Positions 16,307 to 27,949 of a DNA stretch of 49,034 nucleotides are shown piece after piece. The stretch lies in assembly GCA_902774325.1 (NCBI GenBank), contig CACYIC010000006.1, forward strand, positions 1 to 49,034, written 5' to 3'. The position numbers and the translations under genes were made by a program. Every line of letters starts with the position of its first letter. Position 1 is the first letter of the stretch. The notes beneath the pieces were generated by a model. That model was not told where the DNA came from. It did no database searches and saw only the letters and a list, made by a program, of their open reading frames with translations. Origin of the DNA: an uncultured Ruminococcus sp. (GTDB lineage: Bacteria; Bacillota; Clostridia; Oscillospirales; Acutalibacteraceae).

Positions 16307-16864
16307 TCAGAATTCGGTGATAAGCTTTGCTATGTGTTTTTGCACTGTGGTGGCGTCGTCCACGTTGATTTTGTCGTCGCCGTTCACGTTGCCGATACAG
16401 GCGATTTCAACAAAAGTAAGATCGTATGATTCAGCAAATACTTGTGCATAGGAATTTCGGTGTCCGTAAATCGTCGTCAGATTATAGCGGCCGTAAAACG
16501 CGACAGTTGCGATATTCGTAACGCTTTTGGGAATGGTGACGCTTTTAAGTCCCGTTCAGTTGTAAACCCCGTATCTTCCGATATTAGTGACACCCAGATT
16601 TATTATCACGCTTTTTATTGATTGACCCCAAGTTTCATTATTGCCAGAGTTATAGCTGTAATCCTCCATCGCGCCGCTGCCGCTGATGGTGAGGGTGCCC
16701 TCGTCGTCAAGCGTCCAGGTGCAGTCGCCCGTTGTGCCGCTTGAAGCGCCGACGTTTTCCTGCGCTGTTTCCGCCGCGCCGACCGAAACCGTGGCGAGCG
16801 GTACCGATCCGAGCAGCAGGAGCACGGACAGGAATATTGCCAATGCTTTTGAAAACTTCTTCAT
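16307..16864 (-). pseudogene. Secreted BspA-like LRR protein with dockerin end, interrupted by one TGA
   Basis: A small secreted protein in one continuous frame of 186 codons with a single internal stop (TGA at 16558-16556). ATG at 16864 has GGAAGGAG upstream and its own promoter. Residues 1-30 are a signal peptide (ALAIFLSVLLLLGS...VGAAE). The next part, CTWTLDDEGTLTISGSGAMED, is the usual front of BspA-like LRR_5 surface proteins. After VYN the stop falls exactly where the repeat consensus has cysteine, and the frame continues TGLKSVTIPKSVTNIATVAF. The C-terminus GNVNGDDKINVDDATTVQKH is one calcium-binding dockerin half-repeat. Translation would stop 103 residues in, losing the dockerin. 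A recent nonsense mutation, a sequencing error or recoding are the options; I favour a mutation. Confidence 0.8.
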
Positions 16865-16898
16865 AAAATCTCCTTCCGAAAAAGATATTTTCAGGATA

Positions 16899-16927
16899 AT
16901 TTTACCATAAGTTTTCAGAAACATCAA
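16899..16927 (-). promoter_or_regulatory. Promoter of the LRR/dockerin gene
   Basis: Minus strand TTGATG (16927-16922) and TAAAAT (16904-16899), spacing 17, lie 35 bases before the start codon. Its intactness argues that the gene was functional until recently. Confidence 0.6.
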
Positions 16928-17172
16928 GGGATTTATAGGGGGTTATTAATATTTTTATATATATGTATATTGAAAAATAAAAAAGTTTATGATAACACCG
17001 TTATTTGTGCGATAGACAAACGGTTGATCGAACGCTATGGATGGGTCTAAACAATACACGGTATCGGGCGTTCCTTTTATGCCGAAAAAAATAAGCTCCG
17101 CGGGTTTTATTCCGCGAAAGCATTAACCGTTAAAAAAGTATGAAAATTTTATAAAAAGTTTTTAAAAACCCC
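16928..17172. other. AT-rich gene-free stretch upstream of rpoB
   Basis: About 245 AT-rich bases between the divergent LRR and rpoB promoters. I see no gene, no RNA motif I recognise, and only short stems such as CGCGG/CCGCG near 17100-17125. Confidence 0.6.
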
Positions 17173-17201
17173 TTGACAAGCGCCCTGCGGGGGAGTAAAA
17201 T
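17173..17201 (+). promoter_or_regulatory. Promoter of rpoB-rpoC
   Basis: TTGACA (17173-17178), 17-base spacer, TAAAAT (17196-17201). It gives a leader of about 175 bases. In that leader ACAAGGGGA (17268-17276) can pair with TCCCCTTGT (17345-17353), enclosing about 70 bases that include two TTTTCGTGAC repeats. The 3' strand ends 13 bases before the ribosome binding site. Confidence 0.8.
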
Positions 17202-17381
17202 TGTAAAATGTACCATAATGGGGATTAGTACCGAAAGCACGGATTATTTTTGAAAAAACACCTTTCAACAAGGGGATATTATCACAAAATAATCGTAATG
17301 TCAAGCACTTTTTCGTGACACTTTTCGTGACGTTTTTTCGGCGCTCCCCTTGTATGAGAATAATAAAGGAGTGGATACGCA

Positions 17382-20300
17382 TTGGTTAATGTCAAACCCG
17401 TAAAGCTGGGCAACACCGATCGCATGAGCTTCGGCAAGATCGAAGAAGTCATCGATATGCCGAACCTGATTGAGGTACAGAAGGAATCCTACAGATGGTT
17501 CCTGGAGGAAGGCCTCAAGGACGTATTCAGGGACGTTTCGGGCATTACCGACTATCAGGACAACCTTGTTCTGGATTTTATCGACTACACCCTTGACGTC
17601 GATCACCCCAACTACAGCGTGATCGAATGCAAGGTGCGCGACGCGACATACTCCGCGGCGCTGCGCGTCACCGCCCGACTGCTTAACAAATCCACGGGCG
17701 AGATCAAGGAAAGCAACGTATTTATGGGCGATTTCCCGCTGATGACTCCCAGCGGCACCTTCGTTATAAACGGCGCCGAGCGCGTTATCGTATCGCAGCT
17801 CGTCCGTTCCCCCGGCGTTTACTACAAGATGGATCACGACAAGACGGGCAAGAAGCTCTATACCACCACCGTTATCCCCAACAGAGGCGCGTGGCTCGAG
17901 TATGAGACCGACGTGAACGACGTCTTTTATGTCCGCATAGATAAGAACAGAAAGCTCCCCGTAACCTCCTTTATCCGCGCCCTCGGAATGGGCAGCGACG
18001 CCGAGATCCTCGACTTCTTCGGCGACGACGAGAGGATCAAGGCGACCATCGAGAAGGATCAGGCTCACAACATCGAGGAGGGTCTTATCGAGGTCTACAA
18101 GAAGCTGCGCCCCACGGAGCCGCCCACGGTAGACAGCGCCCAGTCTCACATCAACAACCTCTTCTTCGACGAGAACCGCTACGATATGTCGCGCGTCGGA
18201 AGATATAAGTACAACAAAAAGCTGGGCATCGCCAACCGTCTCGCGGGCAACGCGCTCGCCGAGCCGATCGCCAATCCCCGCACCGGCGAGGTCATGGCGC
18301 TCACTGGCGAGAAGGTATCCAAGGAGAAGGCTCTCGAGATCGAGAACGCCGGCGTTACCGTCGCTTTCGTCAAAAACTCCGAGGGCGAGACCGTCAAGAT
18401 CATCTCCAACGGCATGGTGGATATCTCCTGCTATGTTGACTTTGACGCCGAGGCGGAGTGCGAGATCAAGGAGAACGTCCGCTTCGACCTTCTCTGCGAG
18501 ATCCTCGACAGCGCCGAAAACGAGGAGGATCTCAAGGATACGCTCCGCGAGAGGGCGCGCGAGCTCGTTCCCAATTACATCACCGTTGAGGATATCTTCG
18601 CGACCATCAACTACCTCAACTGCGTCGCCAAGGGCATAGGCAACACCGACGATATAGACAATCTCGGAAACAGAAGGATCCGCTGCGTGGGCGAGCTGCT
18701 CCAGAACCAGTTCCGCATCGGCTTCTCACGTCTGGAGAGAGTTGTGCGCGAGCGCATGACCACCCAGTCGCAGGATATGGATTCCCTCTCTCCGAACACC
18801 CTCATAAACATCCGCCCCGTGACCGCGGCGATCAAGGAGTTCTTCGGCTCCTCTCCGCTCTCACAGTTCATGGATCAGACCAACCCGCTCGCGGAGCTCA
18901 CTCACAAGCGTCGTCTTTCCGCGCTCGGTCCCGGAGGTCTTTCGCGTGACCGCGCGGGCTTCGAGGTACGCGACGTTCATTACACCCACTACGGACGCAT
19001 GTGCCCTATCGAGACCCCTGAAGGTCCGAACATCGGTCTGATCTCCTACCTCGCTTCCTTCGCTAAAATCAACAAGTACGGCTTTGTGGAGGCTCCCTTC
19101 CGCAAGATCGACAAGGAAACGGGCGTCGTTACCGACGAGGTCGTATACATGACCGCCGACGTTGAGGACAACTACTACGTCGCGCAGGCGAACGAGCCCC
19201 TCGACGAGAACGGCAGGTTTGTTCACAACAGAGTAGTAGGCCGCTACCGCGACGAATTCGTGGAGCTGCCCGCCGCGCGCTTTGATTATATGGACGTATC
19301 GCCTAAGATGGTCGTATCCGTGGCGACAGCGATGATACCCTTCCTTGAGAACGACGACGCGAACCGCGCGCTCATGGGCGCGAACATGCAGCGTCAGGCT
19401 GTTCCGCTTCTCCGCTCCGAGGCTCCTATCGTGGGCACCGGCATGGAGTACAAGGCGGGCACCGACTCGGGAGTCTGCATCCTCGCCGAGGACGACGGAA
19501 TCGTAATGAGCGTTGACGCCCGCAGCATCCGCGTCCAGTACGACAACGGCAAGGTAAAGGACTACGAGGTCATCAAGTTCCTGCGCTCCAACCAGGGCAC
19601 CTGCTTCAACCAGCGCCCGATCGTTTCAAGGGGACAGCGCGTCAAAAAGGGCGAGGTCCTCGCCGACGGTCCCGCTACCGACAACGGCGAGATAGCTCTC
19701 GGAAAGAACGCTCTCATCGGCTTCATGACCTGGGAGGGCTACAACTACGAGGACGCCGTTCTGCTCAACGAAAAAATCGTCAGAGATGACGTTTACACCT
19801 CGATCCATATCGAGGAATATGACACCGAGGCGCGCGATACCAAGCTCGGCCCCGAGGAGATCACCCGCGACATCCCGAACGTCGGCGAGGATATGCTCAA
19901 ATATCTCGACGAGGACGGAATCATCCAGATAGGCTCCGAGGTCAAGTCCGGAGATATCCTGGTCGGCAAGGTGACCCCCAAGGGCGAGACCGAGCTGACC
20001 GCCGAGGAGAGGCTTCTCCGCGCGATCTTCGGCGAAAAGGCGAGAGAGGTAAGAGATACCTCCCTGCGCGTTCCCCACGGAGAACAGGGAACCGTCGTCG
20101 ACGTAAAGGTGTTCACCCGCGCCGACAGCCGCAACGAGCTCCAGCCCGGCGTAAACAAGGTGGTAAGAGTATATCTCGCCCTCAAGCGCAAGATCAGCGT
20201 GGGCGACAAGATGGCGGGACGCCACGGCAACAAGGGCGTCGTCTCGCGCATCCTGCCTGTTGAGGATATGCCCTTCCTGCCCGACGGCACGCCGCTCGAT

Positions 20301-21107
20301 ATCGTGCTCAACCCCCTGGGCGTACCTTCCCGTATGAATATCGGTCAGGTGCTCGAGGTTCACCTCGGCTACGCCGCCAAGGCGCTCGGCTGGAAGATCA
20401 TGACTCCCGTATTCGACGGCGCCCATGAGCAGGACATCTTCGCGGCGCTCAAGGACGCGGGCTACAGCGAGGACGGAAAGACCTGGCTGGTAGACGGCAG
20501 AACGGGCGAACGCTTCGACAACCCCGTAACCGTCGGTTATATGTACTATCTCAAGCTCCATCACCTCGTTGACGAGAAGATCCACGCGAGAAGCACGGGT
20601 CCCTACTCGCTCGTTACCCAGCAGCCCCTGGGCGGCAAGGCGCAGTTCGGCGGACAGCGCTTCGGAGAGATGGAGGTTTGGGCGCTGGAGGCTTACGGCG
20701 CCGCATACACCCTTCAGGAGATCCTTACCGTCAAGTCCGACGACGTTGTCGGCAGGGTCAAGACCTACGAGGCTATCGTCAAGGGTCAGAATATCCCCGC
20801 TCCCGGTATCCCCGAATCCTTCCGCGTGCTCATCAAGGAGCTGCAGTCGCTCTCTCTCGACGTCCGCGTGCTCGACAAGCAGGGCGAGGAGATCGACATC
20901 AAGCAGAAGTTTGACGAGGACGAGGATCTGGCTGACGCCGCCGCAACCGAGTTTGACGAGGAGAGCATCATGACCTCAATGGACGGCTACACCCTCGACG
21001 AGGGCGGCGAGGACGGCAACATGTTTGACGAGGACTCGCTTGCCGACGAGGAGGAAAACGATGACGACATCTTCGGCTTTGACGATCTGGGCATTGACGA
21101 ATTATAA
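17382..21107 (+). CDS. rpoB: RNA polymerase beta subunit
   Basis: Catalytic beta subunit of RNA polymerase, 1241 residues. The start is TTG at 17382, ten bases after AGGAG; no in-frame ATG fits better. Landmarks: [11 protein letters not shown] (N-terminal lobe), the rifampicin-pocket region [20 protein letters not shown] near residue 495, [14 protein letters not shown], and [17 protein letters not shown] in the catalytic core. The C-terminal clamp region is [20 protein letters not shown]. The last ~90 residues are very acidic, ending in a [16 protein letters not shown]-type tail, longer than in B. subtilis. rplJ-rplL, the usual upstream genes, are absent; a dockerin pseudogene is upstream instead. 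Confidence 0.98.
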   Translation: MVNVKPVKLGNTDRMSFGKIEEVIDMPNLIEVQKESYRWFLEEGLKDVFRDVSGITDYQDNLVLDFIDYTLDVDHPNYSVIECKVRDATYSAALRVTARLLNKSTGEIKESNVFMGDFPLMTPSGTFVINGAERVIVSQLVRSPGVYYKMDHDKTGKKLYTTTVIPNRGAWLEYETDVNDVFYVRIDKNRKLPVTSFIRALGMGSDAEILDFFGDDERIKATIEKDQAHNIEEGLIEVYKKLRPTEPPTVDSAQSHINNLFFDENRYDMSRVGRYKYNKKLGIANRLAGNALAEPIANPRTGEVMALTGEKVSKEKALEIENAGVTVAFVKNSEGETVKIISNGMVDISCYVDFDAEAECEIKENVRFDLLCEILDSAENEEDLKDTLRERARELVPNYITVEDIFATINYLNCVAKGIGNTDDIDNLGNRRIRCVGELLQNQFRIGFSRLERVVRERMTTQSQDMDSLSPNTLINIRPVTAAIKEFFGSSPLSQFMDQTNPLAELTHKRRLSALGPGGLSRDRAGFEVRDVHYTHYGRMCPIETPEGPNIGLISYLASFAKINKYGFVEAPFRKIDKETGVVTDEVVYMTADVEDNYYVAQANEPLDENGRFVHNRVVGRYRDEFVELPAARFDYMDVSPKMVVSVATAMIPFLENDDANRALMGANMQRQAVPLLRSEAPIVGTGMEYKAGTDSGVCILAEDDGIVMSVDARSIRVQYDNGKVKDYEVIKFLRSNQGTCFNQRPIVSRGQRVKKGEVLADGPATDNGEIALGKNALIGFMTWEGYNYEDAVLLNEKIVRDDVYTSIHIEEYDTEARDTKLGPEEITRDIPNVGEDMLKYLDEDGIIQIGSEVKSGDILVGKVTPKGETELTAEERLLRAIFGEKAREVRDTSLRVPHGEQGTVVDVKVFTRADSRNELQPGVNKVVRVYLALKRKISVGDKMAGRHGNKGVVSRILPVEDMPFLPDGTPLDIVLNPLGVPSRMNIGQVLEVHLGYAAKALGWKIMTPVFDGAHEQDIFAALKDAGYSEDGKTWLVDGRTGERFDNPVTVGYMYYLKLHHLVDEKIHARSTGPYSLVTQQPLGGKAQFGGQRFGEMEVWALEAYGAAYTLQEILTVKSDDVVGRVKTYEAIVKGQNIPAPGIPESFRVLIKELQSLSLDVRVLDKQGEEIDIKQKFDEDEDLADAAATEFDEESIMTSMDGYTLDEGGEDGNMFDEDSLADEEENDDDIFGFDDLGIDEL

Positions 21108-21125
21108 TTTGAGGAGGAAGTAAAA

Positions 21126-24686
<3,561 letters not shown>

Positions 24687-24712
24687 TCGCCCAATACCGA
24701 AAAATGAATAAG

Positions 24713-24747
24713 GGCAATACCGCACACATGAATTATGCGGTATTGCC
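24713..24747. repeat. Palindrome GGCAATACCGCA (copy 1)
   Basis: Perfect 12-bp inverted repeat (24713-24724 with 24736-24747) separated by 11 bases, lying between rpoC and its terminator. A related copy, with differences in one arm, occurs at 41934-41968. Confidence 0.7.
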
Positions 24748-24756
24748 TAAATAAAG

Positions 24757-24805
24757 GTCGGGCAGACCGGTTTGAGCTGATCAAACTGTCTGCCCGACTT
24801 TTTGT
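24757..24805 (+). terminator. Terminator after rpoC
   Basis: GTCGGGCAGA pairs perfectly with TCTGCCCGAC (24789-24798), extended by an inner stem, and is followed by TTTTTGTTTTG. Confidence 0.92.
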
Positions 24806-24916
24806 TTTGTACTCCGAAAAGGAAGGATCCTTTTTTGATCTGTTATCATCCTCGAGAGAACGGAATGTTCGGGTGCGCGGCTCTGCCTGCGATACCGGCT
24901 TTGAAAAACAGCGCGC

Positions 24917-25480
24917 TCAGCCCCCGAAGAAAAGGTGCTCAATTAAGATCTTTATTCCGATCGCGATGAGGGTTATGCCGCCCACAAGCTCCGCCTTTGA
25001 GCGCAGACCCGAGCCGAATTTTGAGCCGATCTTAACTCCAGCTGCGGAGAAGGCGAAGGTCGTCACGCCGATTATAAGCACGGCGGGGAGGATCATAACG
25101 TCGAGGAAGGCGAAGGTAACGCCGACAGCCAGCGCGTCGATGCTCGTGGCGACAGCCAGCGGGAGCATGACCTTGAAGGCGTAGGAGGCGTTTTCCTTTT
25201 CGTCCTTGCCGAAGGATTCCCTTATCATATTAGCGCCGATGATGGCCAGCAGACCGAAGGCGATCCAGTGGTCTATATTTTTTATCAGCTGCTCGAACTG
25301 GCTTCCGAGAAGCCAGCCTATAAACGGCATAAGACCCTGAAAGCCGCCGAACCAAAGACCGGCTATCAGACTCTTGGATATCCGGTAGCCCTCTCTGTCC
25401 GTCATGCCCTTGCAGACGGAAACAGCGAAGGCGTCCATTGAAAGACCGATTCCGATCAGAAAAATCTCAAGAAAAGACAT
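24917..25480 (-). CDS. mntP: Manganese efflux pump MntP
   Basis: Six-helix inner-membrane protein of the MntP (DUF204) family, which exports Mn2+. 187 residues is the normal size. The two inverted halves carry the family's aspartates in GLSMDAFAVSVCKG (residues 12-25) and ATSIDALAVGVTFA. There is no yybP-ykoY-type leader visible; the start is 11 bases after azlD ends and has AGGTGG upstream. It therefore seems to be the last gene of an azlC-azlD-mntP transcript, an unusual partnership. Confidence 0.9.
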   Translation of the reverse strand: MSFLEIFLIGIGLSMDAFAVSVCKGMTDREGYRISKSLIAGLWFGGFQGLMPFIGWLLGSQFEQLIKNIDHWIAFGLLAIIGANMIRESFGKDEKENASYAFKVMLPLAVATSIDALAVGVTFAFLDVMILPAVLIIGVTTFAFSAAGVKIGSKFGSGLRSKAELVGGITLIAIGIKILIEHLFFGG

Positions 25481-25491
25481 ATAAAAACCAC

Positions 25492-25824
25492 CTATTTAAA
25501 TATAAACTGAACAAGGAGCATATAGAACGCCACTCCGCCGAAAACGCTCAAAAGCGTATTTCTGCGCAGGATATGCAGCCCCGCGACGAGGGCGGCGGCG
25601 AGAAGCTCGGGGATGCCGTGAGGGTATTTTAGGAAGGAGACGTCCTTGAAGCAATAAACCACGAGCATTCCGATGACCGCGCAGGGCAGCACCTTGCCAA
25701 GATAAGTTATAACCTTCGGGCGTTTTCGTCCCTCCGGAAAGGCGATGAACGGCAGAAAGCGCGTCAGCGCCGTGACCGCCGCCATTACCGCGACGAGCGC
25801 CAGGGAGCGCCAGGGCTCAGTCAT
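25492..25824 (-). CDS. azlD: Branched-chain amino acid exporter small subunit AzlD
   Basis: 110-residue membrane protein of the AzlD family, with about four hydrophobic segments and the typical TRFLPFIAFPEG start region. AzlD works with AzlC as a two-part exporter of branched-chain amino acids or analogues. The start overlaps the end of azlC by 8 bases, indicating translational coupling. Confidence 0.88.
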   Translation of the reverse strand: MTEPWRSLALVAVMAAVTALTRFLPFIAFPEGRKRPKVITYLGKVLPCAVIGMLVVYCFKDVSFLKYPHGIPELLAAALVAGLHILRRNTLLSVFGGVAFYMLLVQFIFK

Positions 25825-26527
25825 TGCCGCTCACCTCGCTTTGATCGGTCTTGTCGAGCTTTTTGCGAAAGAGCACAAGCTCCAGCGATATGAGCGCCAT
25901 TGCGGGGATAATAAAATAGTCGGAGCCGAAAATCAGCAGGCAGACCGCCGTGGTGACTATCCCGAGGATCGCGGGAAGATGGTTTTTGCTGCTCAGCCAC
26001 TGCTCAACCAGGATCACGACGAAGAGCGCGGTCATCGAGTAGCCGACGCCCTCCATAGAAAAGGGCAGAAGCTCGCCGATCACCGCTCCCAGGACGCAGC
26101 CCGTTATCCAGTAGAGATGGTCGAGCGCGGTCAGGAAGAAATAATACTGTTTTCGGTTTATCGTATCGTCAAGCTCGGCGGAGCAGACCACGGAATAGGT
26201 TTCGTCCGTCAGTCCGAATATAAGATAGGGCTTGACCAATCCCGTGCCCTTGTATTTGTCGAGCAGCGAGAAGCCGTAGAAAAAATGCCTCGCGTTGATT
26301 ATCAGCGTCATGAAGGCGGCTGTCAGGATCGAGGCTCCGCTCGAGAGAAAGTCGACCCCGGCGTATTGCCCGGAGCCGGCGAACATGGTGCAGCTCATAA
26401 GGATCGCCCACAGGAAGCTGTAGCCCGCCCGCTGCAGCAGGACCCCAAAGCCTATTCCGAGCGCCAGATACCCCGCCATGATCGGCAGACTGTCACGAAA
26501 GGCGCGCTTAAACGTCAGTTTTGTCAT
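25817..26527 (-). CDS. azlC: Branched-chain amino acid exporter large subunit AzlC
   Basis: 236-residue membrane protein of the AzlC family. The N-terminal RDSLPIMAGYLALGIGFG motif is characteristic. FAGSGQYAG and LIINARHFFYGFSL are the next conserved elements, and FGLTDETYSV follows. Roughly five to seven membrane helices. AAGGTG precedes the ATG. It is the first gene of the unit and is preceded by a well-formed promoter and a perfect palindrome. The neighbouring Crp/Fnr gene on the same strand is a candidate regulator. Confidence 0.9.
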   Translation of the reverse strand: MTKLTFKRAFRDSLPIMAGYLALGIGFGVLLQRAGYSFLWAILMSCTMFAGSGQYAGVDFLSSGASILTAAFMTLIINARHFFYGFSLLDKYKGTGLVKPYLIFGLTDETYSVVCSAELDDTINRKQYYFFLTALDHLYWITGCVLGAVIGELLPFSMEGVGYSMTALFVVILVEQWLSSKNHLPAILGIVTTAVCLLIFGSDYFIIPAMALISLELVLFRKKLDKTDQSEVSGND

Positions 26528-26577
26528 TTTTTCACCTTAAGAGGAGTTTTGTAAATGGTATTTCGCGGTTATTGGAA

Positions 26578-26606
26578 ATTATACTATATCTCATGATGGA
26601 TTACAA
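26578..26606 (-). promoter_or_regulatory. Promoter of azlC-azlD-mntP
   Basis: Minus strand TTGTAA (26606-26601) and TATAAT (26583-26578) with 17 bases between. It is located between the Crp/Fnr gene and azlC. Confidence 0.75.
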
Positions 26607-26612
26607 GCTTCG

Positions 26613-26628
26613 GTATTGATATCAATAC
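26613..26628. promoter_or_regulatory. Perfect 16-bp palindrome, candidate Crp/Fnr-type operator
   Basis: GTATTGATATCAATAC spans the stop codon of the Crp/Fnr gene and is centred about 49 bases upstream of the predicted azlC transcription start, just beyond the -35 box. The TTGAT/ATCAA halves recall Fnr half-sites but without the usual four-base gap. Confidence 0.55.
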
Positions 26629-27326
26629 TTAAAATATTTTGTGTCGAGTACCTTGAAGCGGTTCTTTTTGAAATCTATAACGCCGTCCGCCCTCAGCTCT
26701 CCGAGGGAGCGCGAGAGCGCGGCGCGGTCAACGGCGAGGTAATTTGCCATCTCCTCGCGGGACAGCGGGATCTCGAACTCGACCGAGCGGTTTTCCTCGC
26801 TCTGATAGCGCAGATAGCGCAGGATCTTGTCCTTGATGCCGCGCTGGGAAAGGCAGGCGATATGCTCGACCAGCTCCCGGAACATATTTCTCTGGGTCCC
26901 AAGTATATTGACAGCCATCCTGTGCTGGATCGCCGCCATTTCGGGAACGGTGATCAGCACCGATTCGGGCTCGATCAGGAGCATTTCAAACGGTTCGACC
27001 GCCTCGATCTCGATGAGGCTGTTCTCAAAGTCCAGCATGGAATACAGAGAGCCGCTGTTGTCGATGATGTTGAGCGTGCGCAGCAGGATCCTGCCGCCGT
27101 CGTAATCGACGCTGTAGATGTGGCATGAGCCCGAGAGCACGATGCCGATGGTGTTTGAGAGCTCGGGCGATATCCTCAGGATCCGTCCCGTTTTCAACTC
27201 GACGTAGCGCGGGTCGGAGTGAGCGATGAATTCCTTTATTTCATTGTCCTCAAGTCCCGCGAAAACAGGCTGGCGTCGCAGCTTCGGAAGCTGCGATTCG
27301 CTGAAGCGCTCGGAAAAAAATTCCAT
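26622..27326 (-). CDS. Crp/Fnr family transcriptional regulator
   Basis: 234-residue regulator. Residues about 15-145 form a cyclic-nucleotide-binding-like beta barrel, with GIVLSGSCHIYSVDYDGGRILLRTL. A long dimerisation helix follows. The C-terminal winged helix-turn-helix is LSREEMANYLAVDRAALSRSLGELRADGVIDF. There is no N-terminal cysteine cluster of Fnr type, so oxygen sensing by an Fe-S cluster is unlikely. The effector is unknown. The start codon is preceded by GGGGAG. It stands upstream of azlC on the same strand and diverges from the rnf leader, so either could be its target. Confidence 0.88.
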   Translation of the reverse strand: MEFFSERFSESQLPKLRRQPVFAGLEDNEIKEFIAHSDPRYVELKTGRILRISPELSNTIGIVLSGSCHIYSVDYDGGRILLRTLNIIDNSGSLYSMLDFENSLIEIEAVEPFEMLLIEPESVLITVPEMAAIQHRMAVNILGTQRNMFRELVEHIACLSQRGIKDKILRYLRYQSEENRSVEFEIPLSREEMANYLAVDRAALSRSLGELRADGVIDFKKNRFKVLDTKYFKY

Positions 27327-27439
27327 AAAAACTCCCCGCGAGCCCGCTTTGCTCCCCGCGCGGACGCTTTGTTTGTCGACGCGGGAGGATGAACAGGCTC
27401 TTATGCAAATTTCATATTAAAAAACTTTATTCTTTATTT

Positions 27440-27468
27440 ATAATAACATATAATTTCGTGATTTTCAA
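27440..27468 (-). promoter_or_regulatory. Promoter of the Crp/Fnr gene
   Basis: Minus strand TTGAAA (27468-27463) and TATTAT (27445-27440), spacing 17. The leader to the ATG is about 110 bases. The promoter is back-to-back with the rnf-side promoter. Confidence 0.6.
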
Positions 27469-27504
27469 CAAACAAAGCACCGATAAATTGACGAAAATAA
27501 CATA

Positions 27505-27533
27505 TTGGTATTGGGGGATTTTTATAGTATAAT
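27505..27533 (+). promoter_or_regulatory. Promoter of the structured RNA / rnf operon
   Basis: TTGGTA (27505-27510), 17-base spacer, perfect TATAAT (27528-27533). Transcription should begin near 27540, more than 400 bases before rnfC. Confidence 0.75.
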
Positions 27534-27540
27534 ATATATG

Positions 27541-27896
27541 TATGTTCTGATACTGATTCCTGATAGAAAGTAGACAAAAGATTTGTGAGGATAATTTTCA
27601 CAAGACGAGGCGACAACGAAGTATTGCGGAAATTAGACCACAAAGATTGTCTGCTTTTTATTAGGTATCGGTATTAATAGACTATCCGACTCGATCCCGT
27701 CGCAAAGACGCGGCAGGGAAGGCGACGCGGGAGCGCCGCCGGTTTGCGCCTAATACTATCTCTCTAAAACAGACGTCAGCAGAATATTTTGCATTGCAAG
27801 GCGCGCGCCGCGAATCGCGCGGTGCTGCCTTAAGTGTTTTATCAGAAGACAGTATCAGGGCGAAGGCCTCGCTTTACGCGATCCCGGGCGTTTTTT
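27541..27896 (+). ncRNA. Candidate structured RNA or riboregulator upstream of rnfC
   Basis: About 350 nt between a promoter and a run of six T, without a convincing reading frame. The two ends pair. CTGATACTG (27547-27555) matches CAGTATCAG (27850-27858), and after a symmetrical 4x4 internal loop CTGATA (27560-27565) matches TATCAG (27840-27845). Inside are at least three domains. AAGTAGACAA (27568-27577) pairs with TTGTCTGCTT (27647-27656), enclosing a TTGTGA/TCACAA hairpin. TCCCG..TCGC (27695-27703) pairs with GCGA..CGGGA (27722-27732). A GC-rich hairpin lies at about 27799-27830 (AAGGC...GCCTT outer stem). No T-box, cobalamin, GEMM, RNase P, tmRNA, SRP or 6S signature is seen. It could be a cis-acting leader of rnf or an independent small RNA. 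Confidence 0.6.
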
Positions 27897-27949
27897 GATG
27901 CTTTGGGATCGGCGCGAACCAAAATCTGTTTTGGAGGAAGAGAAGAAAT

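Noticed and set aside
16307-16864. Selenoprotein call for the LRR/dockerin gene
   Set aside because: TGA sits at a structural cysteine of an LRR repeat, I see no evident selenocysteine insertion hairpin just downstream, and a point mutation is simpler; kept only as a remote option.
24717-24916. Plus-strand gene overlapping mntP
   Set aside because: An open frame exists but is the reverse shadow of mntP, which has clear family motifs on the minus strand.
27541-27896. Cobalamin, GEMM (cyclic di-GMP), T-box, RNase P, tmRNA, SRP or 6S RNA in the pre-rnf region
   Set aside because: A GCAAAGACGC stretch briefly recalls GEMM and GGGAAGGCGACG recalls cobalamin switches, but the surrounding obligatory motifs of each class are missing.
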